DNA of 38,949 nt. Source: an uncultured Rhodospirillales bacterium. Lineage in GTDB: Bacteria > Pseudomonadota > Alphaproteobacteria > Reyranellales > Reyranellaceae. The translations under genes and the position numbers were made by a program. A model generated the notes under the pieces. It made no database searches. It was not told where the DNA came from and was given only the letters and a program-made list of their open reading frames with translations. The stretch spans positions 1 to 38,949 of the forward strand of contig CADECW010000023.1 of the NCBI GenBank assembly GCA_902825855.1, read 5' to 3'. Below, piece after piece: positions 8,069 to 17,022 of the stretch (positions within the stretch are counted from its first letter, which is position 1; every line of letters begins with the position of its first letter).

Positions 8069-8860
8069 TCAAGGCCACTTCGAATCGTTGCGCCAGGCAT
8101 AGCCTGCGGAGGCGACGTTCTCGATTTCATCGAAGGCAGGGTCGAAGGATCGGAACTTGCTTCGCAAGCGCCGAATGGCCGATCGGACGTTGACCCGGTA
8201 GCCATCATCCCCGGCGCCGGCGACGAAGCCACGGTAGTGCATGCAGTCGTAGATTTCGCGGTAGCCGGCGTATCGACCGCCGCCTTGCACGAGGTGATGC
8301 ACGATCTTGAATTCGCACAGAGTCAGGTCGACGTCCTCACCATTCCAGAGGGCGCGGCCGGCCTGCAACATGAGGGTGAGATGGCCGTGCCGCATGACCT
8401 CGCCGGACCGCCGCTTGGGCGTGCACTCGCGGATGATGAGACGCAGGCGCCGCAGAAGAATTCCAAAGCCGCGGGACTTGTCGACAAAGTCGAGGGCGCC
8501 GAGCGCGAAGGCGCGATTTTCGCTGGCCGTCAAAGGCCGGTCGGTCACGAAGACCACGGGAATATCGACCCCGGCGGCGCGCAGCCGGGGTACCAGTTCG
8601 ACAGCGGACATGCCGGCAAGATTCCAATCCAGAACGATCAGGTCGGCGGTGGCAACGGTCTCGGCTGCCTGCAGCAGCGCATCGCCACTACCGTACACGG
8701 CAATGTCGAAGCCCTGTTCGGTGAGTTCGTCCGACAGCAAGCGCCGGAATTGTTCATCTTCGTCCACAGCAACGATCTTCGCAACGCGTTCCGGTGGCAA
8801 GCCATCGGTTGCAAGCGGCGCGACCGCACGCAACGTCCAAGATTGAGAAGCAATCGTCAT
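8069..8860 (-). CDS. ChvI-like winged-helix response regulator (third paralogue)
   Basis: A 263-residue regulator. The receiver has VDEDE, phospho-acceptor Asp78 in IVLDWNLAG, Thr in VVFVT and Lys in FVDKS, so it looks phosphorylatable. The winged helix (LTLCEFKIVHHL, YREIYDCMHYRGFV, NVRSAIRRLRSKFR) is very close to that of the first regulator. The ATG at 8860 is preceded by AAAGGGGG, which decides this start over one 21 codons upstream. It is on the same strand as the second regulator but 500 bp away, so the two are probably separate units. No histidine kinase is encoded beside it. Confidence 0.88.
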   Translation of the reverse strand: MTIASQSWTLRAVAPLATDGLPPERVAKIVAVDEDEQFRRLLSDELTEQGFDIAVYGSGDALLQAAETVATADLIVLDWNLAGMSAVELVPRLRAAGVDIPVVFVTDRPLTASENRAFALGALDFVDKSRGFGILLRRLRLIIRECTPKRRSGEVMRHGHLTLMLQAGRALWNGEDVDLTLCEFKIVHHLVQGGGRYAGYREIYDCMHYRGFVAGAGDDGYRVNVRSAIRRLRSKFRSFDPAFDEIENVASAGYAWRNDSKWP

Positions 8861-9443
8861 GGCAAGCCCCCTTTGGCTCGTGCAAGGCCGATCTAAGGCG
8901 GGGTGACTATAGAAAGGGTGCAAATGCGACGGACATCAAATCGGGATATCGCCACGAATTAATCACGCTTTCATATCCGCGCGCTCGGGTGCTTGCGAAC
9001 TCATCGCGAATACGGTGCCAGCTTGCAGCTTGCGCGACGAATTGCTGCAAACAATCGAAGGCTCAGCTGGCTGAATTGCGAAGTTCTCAAGGCTGGACTC
9101 CAACCCTTGCAATCGCAAGAAGCGCGGCCAGCTGCAAAACTCGGCATGCTCACACAATGCAGCAACGGAACTCTGTGGCCGTCTGGTGGCAACGCCCGCG
9201 AGCGTAGAAACAATATGTAAGAAGCTGATCAGGTTATCTTGGACCTCCGGAGATGGCCGACGTGGAAGGTAACCAAGCCGAGTTTCCAGCTGTGGATCCC
9301 CAAACGACACCGAAGTGCAACCGGCAATACCAGATCCGTAGACAGGCTGAGGGAGGTGCATGGCGCTCCCCTGCACGCAAAATGCGCCTGCGGGTCGGCA
9401 ACACGTCAGTTATTTCTGTCGTGAATGAAAATAATCATAGTTA

Positions 9444-9472
9444 TTGACCTCGCAGAACATGGCCGGTATTGG
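9444..9472 (+). promoter_or_regulatory. Candidate dnaB promoter
   Basis: TTGACC at 9444-9449 and TATTGG at 9467-9472 are 17 bp apart, matching sigma-70 spacing, inside a locally AT-rich patch. A start near 9480 would give a leader of about 190 nt before dnaB. Confidence 0.4.
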
Positions 9473-9597
9473 ATCTTGCTTTTCCCCGTTACCCACAGTC
9501 CGCCAGCACACCTATGTTCCTTATCGACGTGACCAAACGGGCGATCCGCAAACCAGCTGGAGACTTGTCCCCGGCTTTCAGGGTATTTCTCCGCAGG

Positions 9598-9633
9598 CCT
9601 GTCGGAAATCCGGCAGGAGCCATCGGATTTCCG
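9598..9633 (+). promoter_or_regulatory. Mutually exclusive hairpins in the dnaB leader
   Basis: A perfect 10-bp inverted repeat, CGGAAATCCG (9603-9612) with CGGATTTCCG (9624-9633), has an 11-nt loop containing AGGAG. An alternative 8-bp hairpin with an AAAT loop pairs 9598-9605 with 9610-9617. The two share bases and cannot form together. The element ends about 40 nt before the dnaB ATG, with no T-run. A regulatory switch is possible but unproven. Confidence 0.35.
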
Positions 9634-9672
9634 GTGGTGGACGCCCCCCTCGTCTCCTTAAGAAGCTCTGCC

Positions 9673-11205
9673 ATGGAGCCACTGAAAGACCCCTCGAACG
9701 TCACGCGCCTGCCCGGCGCCGAAGACATCCGTCTGCGCGAGCCGCCGCACAATTTCGAGGCGGAACAGGCGCTGCTGGGCGCCATCCTGATCAACAACGC
9801 CGCCTACCAGCGGGTCGCCGAGTTCCTGCGGCCGGAACATTTCGCCGACCCCCTGCACGGCAAGCTCTACGATTCCCTTTCGAAGCTGATCGAGCGCGGC
9901 CAGGTCGTGAGCGCCGTCACGCTCAAGACCTACGTCGAGCAGGACGAGGACATGAAGGCGGCCGGTGGTGCCCCCTACCTGGCGCGGCTGGCGGCCGCCT
10001 CCGTCCACGTCATCGACGCCACCGCCTTCGGCCAGGTGGTGCATGACCTCTACCTGCGCCGCCAGCTCATCGACATCGGCGAGACCGTGGTCAACGGCGC
10101 CTTCGGCAGCGGCGACGTCGAGGAGACGGCGCTGAGTCAGATCGAGGTTGCCGAGAAGAAACTCTACGACCTTGCCAGCACGGGCCAGACCGAGGGCGGC
10201 TTCAAGGCGTTCCGTGTTGCGCTCACCGAAGCGACGGTCGCCGCCGAAGCGGCCTTCCGTCGAGTCGGCAAGCTTACCGGCGTCGCCTCCGGCCTGTTCC
10301 AGCTCGACCAGCTGTTGGGCGGCCTGCACAGGTCGGACCTGATCATCCTGGCCGGCCGCCCCTCCATGGGGAAAACCGCGCTCGCCACCAATATCGCCTT
10401 CAATGCTGCCCGCGCCTACCGGGAGGACATCGTCGACGGCCGCCCCAAGGTGGTCGACGGGGCGGTCGTGGGATTCTTCTCGCTCGAAATGTCGTCGGAA
10501 CAGCTCGCCACCCGGATGCTCGCCGAGCAAGCCGAGGTCGCATCCGAGAAGATCCGCAAAGGCGAGATGATCAACAGCGACTTCGACCGGGTCCTGGCGG
10601 TCAGCCACGAGCTCGAGCATCTCAACTTCTTCATTGACGATACGCCGGCGCTGTCGATAGCCGCGTTGCGCACCCGCGCCCGTCGCCTGAAGCGAACGCA
10701 CGGGTTGGGATTGCTGGTGGTGGATTATCTGCAGCTTCTCTCGCCGGCAGGCCGCAACCGCCAGGACAACCGTGTGCAGGAGGTCTCCGAGATAACGCGC
10801 GGCCTCAAGACGCTCGCCAAGGAGCTCGACGTCCCGGTCGTCGCCCTGTCGCAGCTGAGCCGCGCCGTGGAGCAGCGCGAGGACAAGCGGCCACAGCTCG
10901 CCGACCTGCGTGAATCGGGTTCGATCGAGCAGGACGCCGACGTCGTCATGTTCGTCTACCGCGAGGAGTACTACCTCACTCGCGCCGAGCCGACGCGCCG
11001 CGCGGAAGAAAGCGACCAGAAGTTCAACGAGCGCCACGACGCGTGGCGCCTGCGCTGCGAGCAGACCTACGGCAAGGCCGAGGTGCTCGTGGCCAAGCAA
11101 CGCCACGGTCCCACCGGTACCGTGCGACTGGCCTTCGAAGGCCAGTTCACCAAGTTCGCCAATCTGCCGGCCGATGGCGAAGGGCTGGGGCCCGCGTTCG
11201 AATGA
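9673..11205 (+). CDS. dnaB: Replicative DNA helicase DnaB
   Basis: Hexameric 5'-3' helicase at the replication fork, 510 residues from the chosen ATG. The N-terminal domain starts at PPHNFEAEQALLGAIL; the RecA-like motor has Walker A GRPSMGKTA at about 228-236, FFSLEMSSEQL, Walker B LLVVDYLQLL and the C-terminal DLRESGSIEQDADVV motif. The frame is open 68 codons further upstream, but that part has no homologous look and overlaps the presumed promoter and leader. No intein is present. First gene of the long plus-strand housekeeping run. Confidence 0.96.
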   Translation: MEPLKDPSNVTRLPGAEDIRLREPPHNFEAEQALLGAILINNAAYQRVAEFLRPEHFADPLHGKLYDSLSKLIERGQVVSAVTLKTYVEQDEDMKAAGGAPYLARLAAASVHVIDATAFGQVVHDLYLRRQLIDIGETVVNGAFGSGDVEETALSQIEVAEKKLYDLASTGQTEGGFKAFRVALTEATVAAEAAFRRVGKLTGVASGLFQLDQLLGGLHRSDLIILAGRPSMGKTALATNIAFNAARAYREDIVDGRPKVVDGAVVGFFSLEMSSEQLATRMLAEQAEVASEKIRKGEMINSDFDRVLAVSHELEHLNFFIDDTPALSIAALRTRARRLKRTHGLGLLVVDYLQLLSPAGRNRQDNRVQEVSEITRGLKTLAKELDVPVVALSQLSRAVEQREDKRPQLADLRESGSIEQDADVVMFVYREEYYLTRAEPTRRAEESDQKFNERHDAWRLRCEQTYGKAEVLVAKQRHGPTGTVRLAFEGQFTKFANLPADGEGLGPAFE

Positions 11206-11299
11206 GTCGCTGCCGGCATGTTCCAGGGTCTTCCAGACCGCGCGCATGCGGCGCGCTGATAGACCATGAGCGGGCCAAACGCTCGCGGTCCGGAAGCTC

Positions 11300-12478
11300 A
11301 TGAACTCGATGTTCTCCGACGACGCCACGCGCCGCGCCGGTGCGATCCTGACCGTCGATGTCGGGGCCATCGCAGCCAACTGGCGCGGGCTGCGCGACGC
11401 CGGCCGCGCCGCCGGCCGGCCGGTCGACTGTGCCGCTGTTCTCAAGGCCGACGCCTATGGCTGCGGCGCCACGATGGTTGGCCCACGGCTCGCGGCCGAG
11501 GGCTGCCGGCAGTTCTTCGTCGCCCATCTCGAGGAAGGCATTGCGCTGCGCAAGGCGATGCCCGAACACCCGATCTACGTGCTCAACGGCCTTCCCGCCA
11601 ACACCGAGCCCGACTTCGTCGAGCACGACCTCATTCCGGTGCTGAACCATCTCGGCCAGCTCAACAGCTGGCGCGCCGCCGCCCAACGGTTCAACCGGCC
11701 GCTCGACGCCATCATCCACATCGACACCGGGATGCACCGGCTGGGCTTCGGCCCGGAAGAAGCACAGGTGCTGATCAACGAGCGCGGCCGCCTGCGCGGC
11801 CTGCGTCTTGCCCTGCTGATGAGCCATCTCGTGGCTTCCGAGGAGCCCAACAACGCCATCAACGGCGAGCAGCTGTCGCGCTTCCGCAGTTTCGTGCGCG
11901 CCATGCCGGGCGCGCCGAGCTCGCTCGCCAACTCCTCGGGCATCTTCCTCGGCCCCGACTATCATTTCGACCTGTTGCGGCCGGGCGCCGCGCTCTATGG
12001 CATCAATCCGCTGCCTGGGCGCGACAATCCGATGCTGCCGGTAGTGACGCTCGAGGCCCGCATCCTGCAGACCCGGCGAATTGACGCTCTCCAGACCGTT
12101 GGATACGGTGGCGCCTGGCGGTCAGCCCGGCCTTCCCGCGTGGCTACGATCGCGCTGGGCTATGCCGACGGCTATTTCCGAATCCTCATCAACCGCACCC
12201 ACGTCCATCTCGCCGGACACCGCGTGCCCGTGATCGGCCGCATTTCCATGGATCTCGTGACGATCGACGTGACCGAAGTGCCCGAAGCCCTGTGCGAGGC
12301 CGGCGCCGTTGTCGAGGTGCTCGGCCGGCACATGACGGCCGACGATCTCGCCGACCATGCACGCACCAACGCCTACGAGGTGATGACCGCGCTCGGCCGC
12401 CGTTACGCCCGGGTCTATGTCGACAGGCCGCCGGAGGGCGAGGACGAGAGCGGCGCCGAGCCGGAGACCGCTTCGTGA
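11300..12478 (+). CDS. alr: Alanine racemase
   Basis: PLP enzyme that makes D-alanine for peptidoglycan. The 392-residue product has the PLP lysine in AAVLKADAYG (K49), HIDTGMHRLG, NSSGIFLG, the VGYGG segment that in known racemases carries the catalytic tyrosine, and GYADGY followed by GRISMDL. The last ~20 residues are an acidic tail. The stop overlaps the GTG start of mlaE (GTGA), suggesting translational coupling. An ATG three codons in is an alternative start. Confidence 0.95.
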   Translation: MNSMFSDDATRRAGAILTVDVGAIAANWRGLRDAGRAAGRPVDCAAVLKADAYGCGATMVGPRLAAEGCRQFFVAHLEEGIALRKAMPEHPIYVLNGLPANTEPDFVEHDLIPVLNHLGQLNSWRAAAQRFNRPLDAIIHIDTGMHRLGFGPEEAQVLINERGRLRGLRLALLMSHLVASEEPNNAINGEQLSRFRSFVRAMPGAPSSLANSSGIFLGPDYHFDLLRPGAALYGINPLPGRDNPMLPVVTLEARILQTRRIDALQTVGYGGAWRSARPSRVATIALGYADGYFRILINRTHVHLAGHRVPVIGRISMDLVTIDVTEVPEALCEAGAVVEVLGRHMTADDLADHARTNAYEVMTALGRRYARVYVDRPPEGEDESGAEPETAS

Positions 12479-13254
12479 GCATTCCGCTGGTCACACTGCT
12501 TGGCCGCATGACGCTCGCCTTTCTTGAGGCGATCGGCTCGGTCACGTCCTTTGCTCTGCAGTCGGTCCGCTGCGCGCTCCAGCCACCGTGGTATCGCCAG
12601 CAGATCCTCCGCCAGATAATGGAGATCGGCTACTACTCCCTGCCGATCGTCGGCCTCACTGCCATCTTCACCGGCATGGTGCTGGCGTTGCAGAGCTATA
12701 CCGGCTTCGCCCGCTTCTCCGCCGAATCGGCGATTCCCAACGTCGTCGTGGTCTCACTGACGCGCGAGCTCGGCCCGGTACTGGCAGCGCTGATGGTGGC
12801 GGGCCGCGTCGGTGCGGCGATGGCGGCCGAAATCGGCACGATGCGGGTCACCGAGCAGATCGATGCGCTGACCACGCTCTCGACCAACCCCTACAAGTAC
12901 CTGGTCGTTCCGCGGCTGATCGCCGGTGTCGTGACCATGCCGATCCTGGTGCTGATCGCCGACATAATCGGCGTGCTGGGCGGGTTTCTTGTCGGCGTAT
13001 ACAAGCTCGACTTCAACGACGTCGCCTACCTGCGCAACACACTGGATTTCCTCCAGTTCCAAGATGTCTTCTCCGGCCTGGTGAAGGCCGCGGTGTTCGG
13101 CTTCCTGATCACCCTGATGGGCTGCTACCACGGCTACACGTCCAAAGGCGGCGCGCAGGGCGTCGGCGCGGCGACGACCAACGCGGTGGTCTCGGCCTCG
13201 GCCCTGATCCTGACCTTCAACTACTTCATCACCGAAGCCTTCTTCGCGCGCTGA
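12475..13254 (+). CDS. mlaE: MlaE-family lipid ABC transporter permease
   Basis: Inner-membrane permease of MCE-type lipid transporters that move phospholipids between membranes. The 259-residue product has the usual length and the MlaE features IVGLTAIFTGMVLALQ, LTRELGPVLAALMVAGRVGAAMAAEIGTM and EQIDAL, with about five or six hydrophobic segments. The GTG start overlaps the alr stop. The ATPase partner follows 33 bp downstream, but no MCE-domain (MlaD) gene is in the window. Confidence 0.92.
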   Translation: MSIPLVTLLGRMTLAFLEAIGSVTSFALQSVRCALQPPWYRQQILRQIMEIGYYSLPIVGLTAIFTGMVLALQSYTGFARFSAESAIPNVVVVSLTRELGPVLAALMVAGRVGAAMAAEIGTMRVTEQIDALTTLSTNPYKYLVVPRLIAGVVTMPILVLIADIIGVLGGFLVGVYKLDFNDVAYLRNTLDFLQFQDVFSGLVKAAVFGFLITLMGCYHGYTSKGGAQGVGAATTNAVVSASALILTFNYFITEAFFAR

Positions 13255-13287
13255 ATCGTTCTGGTGGGGAAGGAAACCTGATCCGTC

Positions 13288-14058
13288 GTGCCTCCCAAGA
13301 TCTCCCTCCGTGCCGTCACGAAATCGTTCGGACCCAAGAAGGTCCTGCAAGGCATTGATCTCGACGTCGCCAAGGGCGAATCGACGGTGGTGATCGGCGG
13401 CTCCGGGACCGGCAAGTCGGTGCTGCTGAAATGCATTCTCGGCCTGATGCGACCCGATTCCGGCTCGATCAGGATCGACGACCAGGAAACGGTGACGCTG
13501 GCTGAGGGAGGGCGCGCCCACGTCATGCGCAAGTTCGGCATGCTGTTCCAGGGAGGCGCTCTGTTCGATTCACTGCGCGTCTGGGAGAATGTGGCCTTCG
13601 GTCCAATCCAGAGCGACGGCATGAAGCCTGGTGAAGCGCGCGAGGTCGCGATCGCCAAGCTTGGTGCTGTGGGCCTCGGTCCCGAGATCGGGGAGCTCTA
13701 TCCCGCCGAGCTGAGCGGCGGCATGCAGAAGCGCGTGGCGCTCGCGCGCGCCATCGCGCGCGAGCCCGAGATCATCTTCTTCGATGAACCAACGACCGGC
13801 CTCGACCCGATCATGGCCGACGTGATCAACGACCTGATCGTCAAATGCGTCAGCGACCTTGGCGCCACCGCCGTATCGATCACCCACGACATGGCTTCGG
13901 CGCGCAAGATCGGCCATCGCATCGCCATGCTCCATGACGGCAAGCTGATCTGGCAGGGCCTCACCGCCGACATCGATCGTTCCGGCGATGCCCACGTCGA
14001 CCAGTTCATCAACGGCCGCGCCGAGGGGCCGATCCGCATGCAGGTCCGGAGGCTCTGA
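13288..14058 (+). CDS. mlaF: MlaF-family lipid ABC transporter ATPase
   Basis: ATP-binding subunit for the MlaE permease just upstream. The 256 residues include Walker A GGSGTGKS (37-44), a Q-loop in MLFQGGALFDSL typical of MlaF, signature LSGGMQKR (142-149), Walker B IIFFDEPTTGLDP (from 162) and the switch His in SITHD. The GTG start has GGGGAAGGAA upstream. The methyltransferase gene begins two bases after its stop. It energises lipid transport; direction is not predictable from sequence. Confidence 0.93.
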   Translation: MPPKISLRAVTKSFGPKKVLQGIDLDVAKGESTVVIGGSGTGKSVLLKCILGLMRPDSGSIRIDDQETVTLAEGGRAHVMRKFGMLFQGGALFDSLRVWENVAFGPIQSDGMKPGEAREVAIAKLGAVGLGPEIGELYPAELSGGMQKRVALARAIAREPEIIFFDEPTTGLDPIMADVINDLIVKCVSDLGATAVSITHDMASARKIGHRIAMLHDGKLIWQGLTADIDRSGDAHVDQFINGRAEGPIRMQVRRL

Positions 14059-14060
14059 TT

Positions 14061-14921
14061 ATGACGCCCAGCATCGCGGAAGCCCGCCGCCATTTCGCCG
14101 AGGAACTGCGCGTCACTGCACATATGGCCAACGGTCGCCTCGTCGAGGCCTTCGCCGCCGTGCCGCGCGAAAAGTTCGCCGGCCCCGGCCCGTGGCGCAT
14201 CCTGAATTCTTGGGACGGCTACTGGACGACGCCCGACGACGACGCGCGCTGGCTGTATCACAACGTGCTGGTGGCGCTCGACGAGAAGCGTCGGCTGAAC
14301 ATCGGCGAGCCCAACCTGTGGGCCTACCATCTCGACCGCATCGGCGTGCGCGAGGGCGAGCGCGTGCTGCAGATCGGCACCGGCTCAGGCTACTTCACGG
14401 CGATCCTGGCCGAGACGGTCGGCCGCAACGGCCGCGTCGACGCCATCGAGATCGACGGGCCGCTGGCCACCACCGCGACTCACAATCTAAAAGAGTGGCC
14501 GATGGCGGCGGTGCACCTGGGCGACGCCGCCCGGCCGATCGACGGACAGTGGGACGTGATCGTGGCGTTCGCCGGCGCCACGGCGCCGCAGGCCTGGTGG
14601 CTCGACCGGCTGGCCGATGGTGGCCGCCTGCTGCTGCCGATGACCGCGGCGGATTTCGCCATCACCGGCTTCATGCTGCGCCTCGACCGCCATCGCGAGG
14701 AACTGGCAGCGCGCTCCGTCGGCCGCGTCGCGTTCTATCCTTGCGTTGGCGCCCGCACGCCCGAGGGCGAAGCCGCTCTCCGGCAGGCGCTCGGCGACGT
14801 CGCGGGCCAGCAGGCGCTGCGCTGCCTGCGCCGCGACACGCACGCCAGGGACGACTCGTGCTGGCTACACGGCGACGGCTGGTGCCTGTCCAAGCGGCCC
14901 CATTCAGCAACCATCCACTGA
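14061..14921 (+). CDS. Protein-L-isoaspartate O-methyltransferase family protein
   Basis: SAM-dependent methyltransferase resembling Pcm, which repairs isoaspartyl residues. The 286-residue product has VLQIGTGSGYFTAIL (about 103-117) in place of the usual LEIGTGSGY, and VDAIEID for the second SAM motif. An N-terminal segment with MVREQL-like placement is weak, and the protein is longer than Pcm (about 210 residues), so it may act on another substrate. Packed between mlaF and radA with gaps of two bases and one base. Confidence 0.8.
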   Translation: MTPSIAEARRHFAEELRVTAHMANGRLVEAFAAVPREKFAGPGPWRILNSWDGYWTTPDDDARWLYHNVLVALDEKRRLNIGEPNLWAYHLDRIGVREGERVLQIGTGSGYFTAILAETVGRNGRVDAIEIDGPLATTATHNLKEWPMAAVHLGDAARPIDGQWDVIVAFAGATAPQAWWLDRLADGGRLLLPMTAADFAITGFMLRLDRHREELAARSVGRVAFYPCVGARTPEGEAALRQALGDVAGQQALRCLRRDTHARDDSCWLHGDGWCLSKRPHSATIH

Positions 14922-14922
14922 C

Positions 14923-16359
14923 ATGGCGCGGCCGCTAAAACGCTTCGCCTGCCAATCGTGTGGCGCAGTCACGACCAAGTGGAGCGGCCGCTGTGAAAGC
15001 TGCGGTGAGTGGAACACGATCGTCGAGGAAGCAGCCCCCGCCCCGGGCCCGGCAGGCGGTGGCCTGGCACGCGCCGGCAAGGGACGCACGCTCGAGTTCG
15101 CCGGCCTGCGCGGATCGACGCCACAGCCCGAGCGCTACCGCAGCGGCATCTCGGAGTTCGATCGCGTCTGCGGCGGCGGGCTGGTCGTGGGCTCTGCCCT
15201 TCTGATCGGCGGCGATCCCGGCATCGGCAAATCGACGCTCCTGCTGCAGGTCGCCGCCGCGCTGGCGCGCCAGCACACGGCCTGCGCCTACATCTCCGGT
15301 GAGGAAGCGCTCGACCAGGTGCGCCTGCGCGGAGAACGGCTGGGCCTGGGCGGTGCGCCGGTGCAGCTCGCGGCCGCGACATCCATTCGCGATATCGTGG
15401 CGACGCTGGAGCGGCCCGACGCGCCGCGGGTGGCAGTGATCGATTCCATCCAGACCATGTGGCTCGACACGATCGACAGCACGCCGGGGACGGTGAGCCA
15501 GGTGCGTGCCTCGGCGCAGGCGTTGGTCGAGCTCGCCAAGCGGCGCGGCATCGCCGTCCTGCTGGTCGGTCACGTCACCAAGGATGGCGCCATCGCGGGG
15601 CCGCGCGTGCTCGAGCACATGGTCGACACGGTGCTCTACTTCGAGGGCGAACGCGGGCACCACTTCCGCATCCTGCGCACAGTCAAGAACCGCTTCGGAC
15701 CAACCGATGAGATCGGCGTATTCGAGATGTCCGACCGCGGGCTGTCCGACGTCGCCAACCCGTCGGCGCTGTTCCTGGGCGAGCGTCGCGGCCAGGTGTC
15801 GGGCACCTGCGTGTTCGCCGGCATCGAGGGCACACGGCCGGTACTGACAGAGATCCAGGCGCTGGTCGCCCCCTCCTCCTTCGCGACACCCCGCCATGCC
15901 GTGGTCGGCTGGGATGCCAACCGCCTCGCCATGGTGCTGGCCGTGCTGGAGGCGCGCTGTGGCGTCGCTGTCGGCGCCAACGATGTCTATCTCAACGTCG
16001 CGGGCGGCCTGCGCATCGGCGAACCGGCGGCCGACCTCGCCGTCGCTGCAGCCGTGGTGTCATCGCTGGCAGATGAATCCGTCCCGACCGACATGGTGGT
16101 GTTCGGCGAGATCGGCTTGGGCGGCGAGGTGCGTCCGGTGGGACAGCGCGAGGCGCGCTTGCGCGAGGCTGCGAAGCTCGGCTTCCGCAGCGCCCTGGTG
16201 CCACGCGGTCGGGCCGGTGCAAGCCCGGCGCCGCGCACGGAGGGCATCGCCATTGACGAAATCGAGCATCTATCGGACCTTGTGGCGCGTTTTCAGCCCG
16301 CCGACCGGCCCATGAAACGGTCGCGCCGGGAGCGCCCTTCTGATCGTGGGCACGAGTAG
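14923..16359 (+). CDS. radA: DNA repair protein RadA
   Basis: RecA-like ATPase that promotes branch migration in recombinational repair. The 478-residue product starts with a four-cysteine zinc finger (C10, C13, C24, C27), then Walker A GGDPGIGKST near 97-106, the RadA-specific KNRFG motif at 255-259 and a C-terminal Lon-like domain (GGLRIGEPAADLAVAAAV, PVGQREARLREAAKLGF). The ATG is one base after the preceding stop. A basic tail (MKRSRRERPSDRG) closes the protein. Confidence 0.96.
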   Translation: MARPLKRFACQSCGAVTTKWSGRCESCGEWNTIVEEAAPAPGPAGGGLARAGKGRTLEFAGLRGSTPQPERYRSGISEFDRVCGGGLVVGSALLIGGDPGIGKSTLLLQVAAALARQHTACAYISGEEALDQVRLRGERLGLGGAPVQLAAATSIRDIVATLERPDAPRVAVIDSIQTMWLDTIDSTPGTVSQVRASAQALVELAKRRGIAVLLVGHVTKDGAIAGPRVLEHMVDTVLYFEGERGHHFRILRTVKNRFGPTDEIGVFEMSDRGLSDVANPSALFLGERRGQVSGTCVFAGIEGTRPVLTEIQALVAPSSFATPRHAVVGWDANRLAMVLAVLEARCGVAVGANDVYLNVAGGLRIGEPAADLAVAAAVVSSLADESVPTDMVVFGEIGLGGEVRPVGQREARLREAAKLGFRSALVPRGRAGASPAPRTEGIAIDEIEHLSDLVARFQPADRPMKRSRRERPSDRGHE

Positions 16360-16382
16360 CGGAACGGAGTATCTGAAGGGCG

Positions 16383-17012
16383 ATGGACAAGCTTGGGATC
16401 ACCGTTTTCGACGTCGCGATCATCGCGGTGGCCTGCTTCGGTGCCCTGCTCGGCGCCTCGGCAGGCTTCGCCCATGCCGTGCTGTTCATCGGCTCGTGGG
16501 TCGCCGCCGGCTGGGTGGCGTGGAAATATGCCAAGCTGATCCAGCCCGAGGTCGAGCAACTCGTAGGCAGCACGGAGCTTGCGTATTTCCTCGCCATGCT
16601 GGCGGTGTTCGTGGCCGCCCTGATCGTGCTGGTGATGCTGACCAATGCGCTGTCCCGGTCGGTGCGAGCGAGCCCGCTCGCCAAGCCCGACCGCATCCTG
16701 GGCGCCGGCTTCGGCGTGCTCTGCGCCTGGGTGGCCGTCGGCACCGCCTTCCTGTTCTACGGCTATCTCGGGCCGCGGGCGCTGCCGCCCGCGGTCGAGG
16801 GCGGCGCCACCTTCCCGATGATCAAGGAAATGGCCAATTTCGTCGAACCGTACCTGCCGCCGGGCTTCCGCACCCGCCTGCAGGACCGCGGCCGAGATGC
16901 CGGGCCGGTTTCCGTCCCCTCACCGGCGGGGCCCGCCGGGCCCGCCGCGCCGGCCGCTCCGGCAGCCCCATCCACCGATGAGGCGAAGCCGGAGAATAAA
17001 CCGCCGCAGTGA
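16383..17012 (+). CDS. cvpA: CvpA family membrane protein
   Basis: Inner-membrane protein of 209 residues with about four hydrophobic helices in the first 150 residues. It matches the CvpA family by its N-terminus (ITVFDVAIIAV), the GASAGFAHAVLFIGSW stretch and by its place directly before purF. CvpA was named for colicin V production; its molecular role is still poorly defined and it has been linked to envelope stress. The C-terminal ~45 residues are Pro/Ala-rich and charged, presumably cytoplasmic. Confidence 0.88.
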   Translation: MDKLGITVFDVAIIAVACFGALLGASAGFAHAVLFIGSWVAAGWVAWKYAKLIQPEVEQLVGSTELAYFLAMLAVFVAALIVLVMLTNALSRSVRASPLAKPDRILGAGFGVLCAWVAVGTAFLFYGYLGPRALPPAVEGGATFPMIKEMANFVEPYLPPGFRTRLQDRGRDAGPVSVPSPAGPAGPAAPAAPAAPSTDEAKPENKPPQ

Positions 17013-17022
17013 GTTATCCTTG

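Larger units (their letters stand above)
8861..9672. other. 812-bp gap between the third regulator and dnaB
   Basis: No gene is supported here. The stretch carries the promoter region of the minus-strand regulator (a TATAGT element on the minus strand at 8906-8911) and, at its right end, the probable dnaB promoter and a structured leader. The middle (about 8950-9400) shows nothing I can name. A small RNA cannot be excluded. Confidence 0.5.

Noticed and set aside
8963..9376. Minus-strand frame of 137 codons in the gap before dnaB
   Set aside because: No ribosome site, no domain-like sequence and competing open frames on both strands; no better than chance.
9469..9672. In-frame upstream extension of dnaB
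   Set aside because: It overlaps the probable promoter and leader hairpins, and DnaB proteins begin close to the PPHNxEAE motif as the chosen start does.
9658..11445. Long minus-strand open frame opposite dnaB
   Set aside because: It mirrors dnaB codon structure, is full of Arg/Gly/Glu and has no ribosome site.
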